From NCBI GenBank assembly GCA_026874595.1, contig CM049315.1:71905416-71969415 (forward strand): a stretch of DNA of 64,000 nt, read 5' to 3'. This stretch comes from Sipunculus nudus (taxonomy: Eukaryota; Annelida; Sipuncula; Golfingiida; Sipunculidae). Made by a program: the position numbers and the translations under genes. The notes below the pieces were generated by a model. It did not search any database and was not told where the DNA came from. It was given only the letters and a program-made list of their open reading frames with translations. This document shows positions 45,591 through 56,170 of the stretch, one piece after another (positions within the stretch are counted from its first letter, which is position 1; every line of letters starts with the position of its first letter).

Positions 45591-47035
45591 TGAGAGCACA
45601 ATGAGTGATGTTCATTTGAGACAATGTAACAGAAGATTGACACCCAAGATGAGATTTATGCTTTCTCCTGTTAAATACAATATGGCTGCCAAGCAAGTAT
45701 TTTAAATTACCTTTGCATGCATTATCTCAATCACCTTTAAGATATTGCCGTTAAGATTCGCTAAGACTGGCTCCTTTTAGATTATTTGTGGCAAATAATT
45801 TCAGAACAATTTGGCATTCAATATGGCCACGTGATTGCCATTTGAGGGGCCCTTATTGATCACATTAATGGTCCCAAATATCTAGTTGCTATTCATTTCC
45901 GAAATACGAACGGTTGACAACATTATTGCTGTTTCAGGGTTAAGAACTTTTAAACTGAACATATTGAACATTTCGTTTGTCATGATTATGATTGTGCTAT
46001 CGTCCGTTCGACGTTATAATGGCCTAATGCGACAGTGACTAACGTTAACGGTGAGGTACACCTCCATACAAAAGAGAGAACTGTTATAATGTTTCCGCTC
46101 GTGAGTAGGGGCCTCATATATCACATATACTGATATAAATATGAGGGTCTGTGATTTGTTTTTGTGATGGGTGTTTTCCTTTGGGGGATGAATAAACGAG
46201 CCTCGTGCTCGCTATTGTTTGTTTGCCTGGCTGTGTGGCCGTGATAAGCGACTGATCAAACATGACATCCCTAACACTCACCGCTTCATCAACGTCATCT
46301 TTGTGACATGCCTCAAGCGCACTGAGCTTCTAATATCAGCCGGATTAAGAATGGTATTGCTGTAGACGTTGACATCAATACTGGCACGTCAAAATTTCCC
46401 GATTGTTTTCTTCGTTGGAACTGTTCAAGAGTCGCGATAATTTAAGGTCTGGTTAATATTGGGTTTGGTCTTCAAAATTAGCCCATGTGGTGTTTTTAAA
46501 TTAAATTACGGAAAAAATTTCATGATAATTACCTAAACGAAACACACGACATTTACGCGTGTGAATAAAATAATAAACAAGGGTGTGATTAATTAACTAA
46601 GTTTAAGTCTCCACCATGCATACTCTATTGAAGGTCTAATTAATATCTGTATTTTGCAATGATTATAAAGTAATCAAGTAATACACACTTGTTACACACA
46701 GTTCTTGATTTATGCAGATTGGTCTTTTATTGAATCAAAATTTAACCTTAACAACTTCATTCGATACTTTTATTCGTAGTTATAGTGCCTTAACCTCCAT
46801 ATGTTTTCATTTATTATAATGCAGATAACGGTGTAACGATATCTGAAACGTGTATATAAATGAACATGTATGAAACACAAAATGTACGAATGTATCCAAC
46901 CGTATCGTCAAGCGCTCCAGTTGTATTTGAGTCCTAGGTGAACGAAAAGACAGACCAACAGACATTACCATCACTCTTGATAAAAGACACTTTTTATATG
47001 TTGAGCAGATTAGTTTTCACAAGAGAAATATTTTT
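45591..47035. other. Intergenic DNA, nothing recognised
   Basis: About 1.4 kb without a supported feature. Confidence 0.6.
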
Positions 47036-47398
47036 AACTGGAAATTTTCATTCTAAGGAAGGCAGACCTCCGTCATGTAGGGGACCCTATTGTCGGTTGC
47101 TCCCCATTCCATTTTTGCATTCATTTCTTCGGCCCTATTTTATCGTGCATAAGTGTTTCTACATTTGTGAATATTCCTTAATGACGTTTCTGAATCCGGA
47201 TTACGTACCGGATTCCCACCAAAGTCTAATCGATTCTTCATTGCCCAATTGCCCAAATCCCGAAATGCCTTTAACATTTCATGGGCTTCCGTTCATGACT
47301 GAGTTTTGTTGTGAATAAACACACAAAAACACACACAAACACACACATACACACACACGAACGGTGATGAACGCATAGCCTCCGGATGGAGGCAATAA
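47036..47398 (+). mobile_element. Helitron-like family A, copy 7 with intact right-end hairpin
   Basis: It runs from AACTGGAAATTTTCATTC, TAAGGAAGG through GGGGACCCTATTGTCGG, CTGAATCCGGATTACGTACC and CAAAGTCTAATCGATTCTTC to an AC-rich block (47,318-47,358). The right end carries the perfect hairpin GCCTCC-GGAT-GGAGGC. Confidence 0.85.
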
Positions 47399-47791
47399 GT
47401 ATTGTTTTACATATCTCTCCCTTTGTTTAAAATTAAGGTTCATCACTTGTTATGTTCACAGAAACCATGCTTATGGCTTTCACCCATCCCTATCCCCTTT
47501 GGTTAGGATTATACGTCCCCTAGCATGGTTAGACATGATTTTATATTTATGGCGGTAGTCTTGTCAGACTGATTTAATTATGGAGTGAATCCATGGCCTG
47601 TCTGTGAACTAGTCGATCCCTTGCCCTCAGTGTACCAAGGGGCACGGTCAGCAGGTATTGGGCAGGTCAACAGTGGTTAGAAGCCAGACAAGCAAAGACC
47701 AGCCGGGAGACAGCCAAGACAAAACAAGGTGATTATACGGTATCACGCGAGTTGATGATTTTTCCGGAAACACTATGTACAGGACTAAGAA
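47399..47791. other. Intergenic DNA left of the segmental duplication
   Basis: Nothing recognised. Confidence 0.55.
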
Positions 47792-48147
47792 CTACAACGT
47801 ATCTGTGAGATTTCAGGCGTTCAACTGACCACTCATGCTCAGTAAGGCCTACTGTCTCGTGGGAACGAGGTAAAAATAATTTTGTGTATGTCCTATTCGA
47901 GCCACCGTGCTCATGTGCCCTTCCTGATAATGTAAAAAATGTTTTGGTAGGGTCCACCTAAATATGGCCTTGAATTCCCGCGTGCATGTAGCAAGATTCT
48001 TTAGTCATTGGCAGGTGATAGAAATCTATCTATAAATTGTTGCAAAAAGAAGTATTACAATAATGAACTTTATGTAAACAAGACCAATTTGTAAAATGTT
48101 AAACATCTTTCATACATAAACAGTGGCCGATCCAGAAATTCGAGAAC

Positions 48148-48172
48148 GGGGGGGGGGGGGGGGGGGGGGGGG
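48148..48172. repeat. Poly-G run (25 G)
   Basis: It follows CAGTGGCCGATCCAGAAATT, CGAGAAC, a hAT-terminus-like word. At the corresponding place unit B has two G-rich stretches separated by about 200 bases (56,287-56,509). Confidence 0.9.
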
Positions 48173-49981
48173 TCCTCTTCGATGTTAACAAATTTTTTAA
48201 ATATGTAATTTAAAGAGGTCATTTTGAGGCATCTTTCACTAGAAATTTCAGGAATTTCTGTTCCTCAACTTCTATTCTGTTAAATGTATTTGCGCAACTT
48301 ATACTCAGTTTAGGGGGATGGGGTTCACGTGTGGCCAGCTATCATATTTATATTTCTTCCAAATTTTGATATTATCTGGAAAGTCATGCTCAGCCTGAAC
48401 GGTTAAAATGCCAGTGTAGCATTCAAAGTCGGTCGTAGCCCTTTCCTTGGATTAACATATCAATCAATATACCGGAGTTCACGATTCAAGATGTCGTGTT
48501 CAGGTACAGCAGTACTTATGCACCTAAAACATAATACTTTACCGTGATGTCAAACTTAATATCTCTCCAATTATAATGTATACTGAGTTAAGGTGCGTTC
48601 AAGGCCCGTTCATGTGCCAGTGTTCTTATGGTGACTATTTTGCTGTGAAAGCAGTTAATAAATAATGCCACTCAGAGAGAAAAAAAACTCAACAAAGTCA
48701 TACATATGCGTCGACAAGTATCATTGTGTCAATGTGTCATTGTGATAAGTTTCCCAGCGCGTTCAAAGTGACACGCCATGCCTTTTAAATTCACTATGAT
48801 CTGAAACATATCAGTTATTTGCATGCCGGTGTTCCTGTCTTATGAAATTTACATGAATTCTAGGACGAAACATTTGAAGTTTTAACCAGACATACAGCTT
48901 TGCTTTTTGCAGTAGAAAAGATCAGAGGCTGGTTCTAGCTTTGACTACGAGGCCAGACAACGGAATTCAGCTGCTCGGAAGCACCCGTTCACCTTCAACG
49001 GGAGGTATATGTTCTTGTCTTTGTTGGTTACTATTTGGTTTGTCTGTTTTAACATAAAAATTGTTAGGGGATAATGGTACCTACAACGGAACAATTTTAT
49101 TTTGCAACTAATAAAGATCACCTTAATATATTTTAATATATTAATTCAAATTCCCGAACGGAGCAAAAGTGCGTAGCCGCCACCTATCTCAAGCTGTCTT
49201 AGTTCTGAAAGGCAGAGCTTTGCAGGGTCGGTGAACCGTTACACATATTTCTTCCTGATCATGAATGTTAGCGGATATATGCGGTCTCTGGCTGCTTCTT
49301 GTTTAGCAACTTGAGTTTTTTATTTCTATCGCTCTGTCTGTAAGTGGAGAGAGAAAGAGACAGAGATTCTGAGGAGAAAACTAAGAAAACCAAAACATCT
49401 CCAAGTTTTATCATTAAGCTGACCATTCTCAGGTGATCACTTTTTCCTCCCTGTCGAGCCTATGAGGACTTAACTAAAAGTATCCTAAGCCTAGATATAA
49501 AGACCTCACTTGGATTCAGTCAAATTTGCCTGTGCTCAACATATCAAAGATGTGTCCCGGTTACCAACATACATGCATGGTTAGATCACTCGCTCTAGAA
49601 AAACAAGGTTCCATATGATATTCTAAACTTTTTTATGAAATCTTACTTCGGTATTAGAATAAACCTAGCATAAAATCATCATTTTTTTAATTTAAAGATT
49701 AGGTGCTTACAGACAAACCAACCAAGCAACCAAAGGATAAACACAATACCTCGGTTTCGGGTGTAGTTTTAACTATCCAATACGACCATTCAGTGGAAAT
49801 AATCTTTGTAAATGGTCCCAATGCTGGTAATGACGGTCATGATCTTTACTGCAATGGAGGTGCAATCTTTCAAGAAAATGGACTGTTATATGAAGAGACT
49901 ACAATTCTGAATTTTAAGGGGAAATACACATATTCTGCCAGTAATTCAAGGTTCATTTGTTCATAATTAACTATAACAATA

Positions 49982-50188
49982 GTGAATTTACCTTGATGTT
50001 CCTGGATTCGGATTATGTGCCGGATCCACACCACAATTTAATCGATTCTTCTTTGGCCCATTCCCAAAATGCCAAAACATTTGATGAGATTCCGTTCATG
50101 ATTGTGACGAAACACACACACAAACTCACACACACAAACACGCACACCGACGGGGATAAACGCCTGCCCTCCTGACGGAGGAAATAAG
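49982..50188 (+). mobile_element. Helitron-like family A, right-half copy (copy 8)
   Basis: It starts at TTACCTTGATGTTCCTGGATT and runs through GCCGGATCCACACCACAATT and GAGATTCCGTTCATGATTG to AC-rich DNA and GCCCTCCTGACGGAGGAAAT. The left hairpin half is missing. Confidence 0.85.
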
Positions 50189-50549
50189 ATGGAGATTCTG
50201 AAACAGTTTTAATATAAACAGGTCCAATGTCTAAATCCTCCCTCACTTAGTGAATATGAACATAGAGGTCACTGCATATATGGCCAAATAAATATATCCG
50301 AGTTTACTGTGTGATATGATTTTAAGTGGTTTATGCATGTATTGTCCATTATCTGAATTTTAAATGAACTCAAGGTTAAAGTATTGATTTTCACCGCTGC
50401 TCTTTTGAAACCAAAACGCGGATGTGAAAATTGCATATTGCGCGATATCTGCTGAGGGACAGCCATTTGGTGTCCTGCTTGCGGCCTGGAAGGTAGGCTT
50501 GTTTCCAAGCTTTATTAACTGTATATAGATGAGTAATTTTACTTGTATT

Positions 50550-50792
50550 TATTGTCTCCGCCGGGAAGATGAGAGTTCACTCTCGTTCGTGTGTGTGTTT
50601 GTGTGTTTGTTCATAACATAAATCACGCAATCTTGAACGGAATTTCAAGATATTTTCAGAGAATTTCGGGCATAATCCAATAGAGAAAATGTTGGTGTTG
50701 ACTCCGCACAAGATCCGGGTTCAGGAACACCATCATGGAATTTTCACAAATTTACAGTCACTTAAGAACGCACGAACCTAAGAATATTGTCC
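50550..50792 (-). mobile_element. Helitron-like family A, inverted copy (copy 9)
   Basis: It reads on the plus strand as the reverse complement: TGTCTCCGCCGGGAAGATGA, then GTTCATAACATAAATCACGC, CAAGATCCGGGTTCAGGAAC and TTTACAGTCACTTAAG. It faces copy 8 across about 360 bases. Confidence 0.85.
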
Positions 50793-51351
50793 TTTACTGG
50801 ATTAATCGGTCTACAAGTCACTTTGTTTATTTTGCACCCGGTGTATTGACCTTCATCTAGGCAAATCAAACTATGACTTGGCTAATGTGATCACCAATTA
50901 ATAAAGAGTGCACCGGGGTTATACGGATTGCTGCTGGGACCAATGTTAGTAAGCATATTTTTTCGGAATCGCAAATTGATAACACCAATATTTTTGTGAA
51001 AAGAAACATGGTGTTTTTAAATTTGTGAACGACCCCGTCAGTCTCATCTTCGATGTAAAGTAAAGCAATTTCTGATGAACATTGTTTTTACCTTAAAATG
51101 ACTAAAAACGCTATCAGCTACATGTATTTCATTTTAATGGTACTCAGTTAAAATGATACAGATAAAAACAGTAATGATACAGTTGAAAACAAAATATAAA
51201 TTCTCTGACAGTCGCAACAATATACGAATATTGCATCTATTTGTAGTATTTATTTATTACTGGCAGTAGTAGCAAAAATGGGGTCAGTCCACAGGCGTTG
51301 GTTAATACATATTAAAAAAAATTATCTAATTGTGTACGTTTTAAGGCATTC

Positions 51352-51380
51352 ACCCCCCCCCCCCCCAAAAAAAAAAAAAA
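51352..51380. repeat. Poly-C/poly-A run
   Basis: About 15 C followed by about 14 A. It is conserved in position in unit B (59,818-59,841). Confidence 0.9.
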
Positions 51381-51429
51381 ATCTGAAAGGATGACAGGTC
51401 AATTGCATACAAGCCGTAAACACACGACT

Positions 51430-52010
51430 CCGTGGACATTTATATTGTGCTGATAAGCCTTAACTGAATCACGATACAAGTCATACGGGGGAATGTACTG
51501 CAACGGCTATCCATGTTGCATTGATGTCGTGGTTAACAGCCGATAAATTAACATTAGGCAATTAATGATGAAGTAACACAAAAGAATTCACGTGAACTCA
51601 CAATTCAAACTGGAAATCCGTCTTTATGGTAACGATTCATTTCCTGTTTCACGTACAAGTTAGCTGCAGTCCAGTAACCCCTGGGAGCTATGCATGTATT
51701 CATGCGGTAAGAAATCCAGCAAACACACACAGGGATTTATCAATATGCTGAGGTGAAACGGAATTTTTCATGCACGAGGTAGGTGTTGTTAGAAAGTATA
51801 GTAAAAAGCAAACAATTGGTCCGGTTTATATCAAGTGACAGCGTACTTGTAAGGCATGGGGCGCTTTACAAAATGACGAAAATATTTGTATTCCCATACA
51901 GCCTTACAGTGCAGTTCCCAATGCAAGATGTAACGGTACTCTGACGCTAGTTCGCTGGTCGTAGACTCTCCCCTGTCAAAATTCCGGAACGGCGCTAGCC
52001 GCACAATTAC
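51430..52010 (+). repeat. Dispersed repeat family B, copy in unit A
   Basis: It runs from GACATTTATATTGTGCTG through CGGCTATCCATGTTGCATTG, GTGTTGTTAGAAAGTATAG and GTACTCTGACGCTAGTTCGC to AGACTCTCCCCTGTCA. The equivalent copy in unit B lacks 78 bases near its end. Confidence 0.8.
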
Positions 52011-52489
52011 CCACATACACACCCGTACATCCTGGCTTCTCCTGTCAGCAAGGAGTTACCTGAAGAAAGAAGACAGAGTGCGGCTGTTGTATTTTTCTTA
52101 TTTAAATAAAAAAGAAATACAGTGTTCAGGCAAGCTTTTGTTCCACATCTGCTGGCAATTTCGCAGCTATTACAAGCCACGGGAAGATATAGTTGTGCGA
52201 GTGGAATAGAAAAATGAGAACCAGAGTTATCTTAGTGGCTTCAGATTAGCCATTGGGTTTCCAGCTTAGTCACTTTATGATTCAGGTGAAAATGTGATCT
52301 TTATTTTATGTCTGCCGTGCGCGATGCAACCAGATCGGACTTCGGGTGGGAGACACTGCCAATTGAGACATGCCCGTCAAAAAACAAGTTCCTTTCCCAT
52401 TAGCCTCTGTGTTTACCACATGTAAGTCTTCATCATTCTTGAGTTATAATAGAGTCATGACTGTCATTCAGGGAGTGAATTTTTTTAAT

Positions 52490-52822
52490 TTATATCTGCA
52501 TTCTAAGGACTGCAAGGTTCTCCCTTCTGAGGGATTCCTATCGTAGGATTCTCCTAAAACCGAGTTAGCTTTCACTTATTCAGCCAATATTCCCAGGCTC
52601 ATTCGTGCATAGTTGACTATAAATGTGTGAATATTTTTATGACGTTTCTGATTCCGGATCATGTATCGGGTCCACACCAAGATCTAGTCGATTCTTCCGT
52701 GGACCTTTCCCGAAATACACTGAAAATTTCATGAGATTACGTTTCCTGATTGCGTGTGTTATGTTGTGAACAAACACAAACAAATACACACAAGACGGGA
52801 ATAAACTCCTGGTGAAAGCAAC
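52490..52822 (+). mobile_element. Helitron-like family A, copy 10
   Basis: It has TATCTGCATTCTAAGGACTG, GATTCCTATCGTAGGATTC, GATCATGTATCGGGTCCACA and TGTTATGTTGTGAACAAACA, then AC-rich DNA and AGACGGGAATAAAC. Confidence 0.85.
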
Positions 52823-53637
52823 AATGTACATACTGGTGGCTGAGTGTGTGTGTACTGAAATCACCTCTTTTTAATAAATTCTTCTGGTCTATTTTTTTCA
52901 TGATTCATCCTGACATTCTTTGCATGTACATAAAATAACCTGTTAAAGCGAGTTATTAAGAAAAGTAACGTTTTGGTGTTTCTTTGTTTCAGAATTGTTT
53001 CAGGTGTCAGAATTGTTGACACTCATCGATAAAAACCATTGACACCTTATAATTATAGCACACAAAAACATAGTGTAAATGACGTTATCAGACATGTTTA
53101 AATAAAGCTAGTGACAGTAAACTGAGAATTATTTAATTCCTCTTTGTTTCAACAAAGATCTCATCCAATAGGTGCGTGGTTTATAAACTGCTGGTGGTTT
53201 TATGTCTGGTTTTTTATATGTTAATTGAAATATCCTTACTTTTAGTCACACGAAATTTAATTGGTACCTCTCAACAAGGACAGACCCAAGGTTATGATTA
53301 ATGTGTGGTAATTATAAATTCGTAACTAATTATTATGTATTTTTGACGAAAAGCAATAGGTTATTGGTATTTACATATGTTAATATATTTGATATATTAG
53401 TGAATTCTTAAATGTACACACATACATATATGTATATATGATTCAGCTAAGCAGATGATTCACGTACACAGACAAATGCACACACAAACACACAAACATA
53501 TATGTAGCATGTATATGGTATACATAGTAAATATCAGTAGTAATTATATCCTCCACATTCACACAGCAGTCCTTGTTATTCAAAAGTGCATAATACATAC
53601 TAGTATATGATACTCAGATCAGTCACATAACAAAACA

Positions 53638-53638
<1 letters not shown>

Positions 53639-53679
<41 letters not shown>
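53639..53679. repeat. (TA)n microsatellite
   Basis: About 20 TA dinucleotides. The counterpart in unit B is 62,035-62,071. Confidence 0.95.
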
Positions 53680-53681
<2 letters not shown>

Positions 53682-54499
53682 TATGTGTGTACGTGCGTGC
53701 GAACATTTGTTCATGTTAGTGAATCGTTTTCATTTAATTAAGGTAAATCAATCGAAAGATTAGTCCACCTAAATATTAATAAAACATACCGCTGAAATAA
53801 TGGAGGATCCTAATTTCTACATATATTATCGTGTTTTTTTTAATGACATTATGGTAAAACATAAAACAAATACAATAACCTAAAATAAAAATAAATATAA
53901 ATACACCCGGGAATCATTTGTTTTATTGATGATTAGCACAGCTCTTTGGTCACAATAATAATGACTGATCGTGGTACATATGTTTCGGGATAAAACAATA
54001 TTATATTATGTAATACTGCAGAATCAAATATAACGGTTTACCAGCATTTGAGTGGGGGATTTCGTGAGGGAGTCGGCGGTGACAGCTCGGCGGGCTGATC
54101 ATTATATCAACCTGTCACTTTTTATTCTGCAATCTGCTACATAATAAAATAACACGATTTCCTTTCATTCGGTATTCTCTGGAAACTGTCTGTGCACCCT
54201 TCGGAATACCATTGGTTATAGAATGGAAATAATCAATTTAAATCGGTATAAATATTTCACCTGTGTGCGCTCCACGTTCCTTTCGTATTTGCAGTGACAG
54301 TAACGTTTCCCATGGCGCGCGTAATTAGATAATTAGTTGATCAACCACGAACTCGGGGACTAGTTATTAGGCTGGTTGAAGCTACTGGTAGTGCTACTGA
54401 TGAGTATGGGTTGCATGTGAACATTGTAAACATAGTTTATGGAAGAGAAACCAGATAATAACACGACACGGCGACAGCCACATAAGCCGAAATGTCAGT

Positions 54500-54794
54500 T
54501 TTACAGAAGAATTCTATGGAATGCAAGCCTCCGCCATGTGGGGGGTCCCTATTGTGGGGATGTTCCCAAAACCGTGTTTACATTCACTTTCTTGGCCCAC
54601 ATTCCCAGGTTCATGCAGGCATAAGTGACTTTATATTTGTGATTATTCCTTGATGACGTTCCGGAATCCAGATTATGTGCTGAATCCACACCGAAATCTT
54701 TTATATTCTTCACTGGCCCATCCCAGAAATGCCCGGATAATTTTTTATGAGATTCCGTTCATGATTGAGTGAGTTATGTTGTGAACAACCGCAG

Positions 54795-54832
<38 letters not shown>

Positions 54833-54874
54833 ACACGAACGGGAATGAATGAATTCCCTTCTAGAGAGGCAATA
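54500..54874 (+). mobile_element. Helitron-like family A, copy 11
   Basis: It has TACAGAAGAATTCTATGGAA then TGCAAGCCTCCGCCATGTGG, GGTCCCTATTGTGGGGATG, TGCTGAATCCACACCGAAAT, GAGTGAGTTATGTTGTGAAC and a (CA)n tract, then GAACGGGAATGAATG. The terminal hairpin is degenerate. Confidence 0.85.
54797..54829. repeat. (CA)n microsatellite inside family A
   Basis: About 15 CA dinucleotides at the element's internal CA position. Confidence 0.9.
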
Positions 54875-55215
54875 AAGAAAAGGATAGGTCCAAGGTCTAT
54901 TTATGGCGCTCTGTGTTGAATGAACCATACAATAAAAATGATGTTAATTTTAGCCTTCTGGGTTGTCGATTTTATATGCACGCTTTAGGAATAATCCAGA
55001 AGTCAGACCCTGACGTTAAGAAATTTCAGCGAATGTCTGCGATTTTATCGTTCCCACCATTGCTACAGTTGAAGCACCGACGAGGACAAGGACAAGCTAC
55101 AACGTATCTGTGAGATTTCAGGCGTTCAACTGACCACTCATGTGCCCTTCCTGATAATGTAAAAATGTTTTCGGGGGACCACCTAAATATGACCTTGAAT
55201 TTTTGCGTGCATGTA

Positions 55216-56170
55216 CGCTCTTTACACAGTGCTTTACCTATAGCCTCCTACCTATATCGTAAGCACTATTTGTTTTAACCTCGTATCCTGAATCGCTACT
55301 CCAGAGGGGAGCACTGTATTTTGGTCCAATCAGATGAGACCCTGTGCTGGAAGACACGACATCTATGATTAGCTGAAATGGGAACATGGTTGATAAATAG
55401 AAAATATAATTGCTGTTGGCAAAATCTTTTTAGGGTTTGAAGAGGCCACTGTGTATGAGCTTGACCACAAATTAATTCCATAAATATTTGTGGTACTCTT
55501 GACTGCATATAAACAATGTCCTATATGCGACACACACCTGATGCGACAAGGAATCTACATAATTATCAGGACGTGTTGCCAGCGAAACGGTTTACCAGCC
55601 AAGTGAGGAATACACGGAGCCCATGTTGATCATTTCGTTTGAGTGACAGTTCATCGCCCGGGCAACCGTTTGGACAGGCCACAGGCTCAGAGAGCCATAA
55701 TTCCATAAATATTTGTGGTACTCTTGACTGCATATAAACAATGTCCTATATGCGACACACACCTGATGCGACAAGGAATCTACATAATTATCAGGACGTG
55801 TTGCCAGCGAAACGGTTTACCAGCCAAGTGAGGAATACACGGAGCCCATGTTGATCATTTCGTTTGAGTGACAGTTCATCGCCCGGGCAACCGTTTGGAC
55901 AGGCCACAGGCTCAGAGAGCCCGACACATGGTTTACACAGGTGCACATAGGATACCCGGCCGGTGAGATGTAATTCAACCGAAATGTAACAACATTGGCT
56001 CCGTGCACACCTCGCTGGCTGGTGTCAGTTTTGCTGACAACGGATACATGGCTACACTAACATAGTCGAAAGATCATAATAGAATCGGTCGATGATGCGA
56101 GAACGCAGAGGGAGCAATTAAAAATCAGTAGCTTCTTTAGAAGCACAAGATTTTCGCTGCCTCGGGAGCG
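55216..56170. mobile_element. TA-flanked TIR element inserted in unit B, with internal duplication
   Basis: The ends are identical in type to the 41,566-42,033 element (TA|CGCTCTTTACACAG ... CTGCCTCGGGAGCG|TA). It is longer because the interior contains a 225-bp tandem duplication and about 200 bases (55,923-56,120) with no obvious match in the shorter copy. Unit A lacks the element at the matching site but has about 40 other bases there, so the insertion was not a clean one or the site later rearranged. Confidence 0.65.
55473..55922 (+). repeat. 225-bp head-to-tail duplication, apparently identical
   Basis: 55,473-55,697 and 55,698-55,922 agree at every base I compared (from TAATTCCATAAATATTTG to AGGCTCAGAGAGCC). 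The near-identity means a recent event or an assembly artefact. It produces two identical minus-frame tails (within 55,592-55,774 and 55,817-56,008) that are not genes. Confidence 0.93.

Larger units (their letters stand above)
47792..55096 (+). repeat. Segmental duplication, unit A (~7.3 kb)
   Basis: It starts CTACAACGTATCTGTGAGAT and ends just before the same words restart at 55,097. Ordered landmarks recur in unit B throughout. Examples are 'AATTGTTGCAAAAAGAAGTA' (48,034/56,173), 'CAGACAAACCAACCAAGCAA' (about 49,710/58,146), the C-then-A run (51,352/59,818), the TA tract (53,639/62,035) and 'CCAGATAATAACACGACACG' (about 54,450/62,795). Local offsets of 8.3-8.5 kb reflect indels. By eye roughly nine bases in ten agree. 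It contains five family A segments and one family B copy but no convincing gene. The 87-codon frame 49,703-49,966 is frame-shifted in unit B, so it is not under coding constraint. Confidence 0.93.

Noticed and set aside
49703-49966. 87-codon frame with protein-like residues in unit A
   Set aside because: The corresponding bases in unit B are frameshifted and terminated, so no coding constraint is visible.
52637-52864. Recurrent minus-strand frames with an NITHAIR...DFGVD..HDPES-type translation, also at 29.1, 36.3, 50.0, 54.7 and 61.0 kb
   Set aside because: These are translations of the Helitron-like family A repeat. Each is broken at different places, so they are not a protein family.
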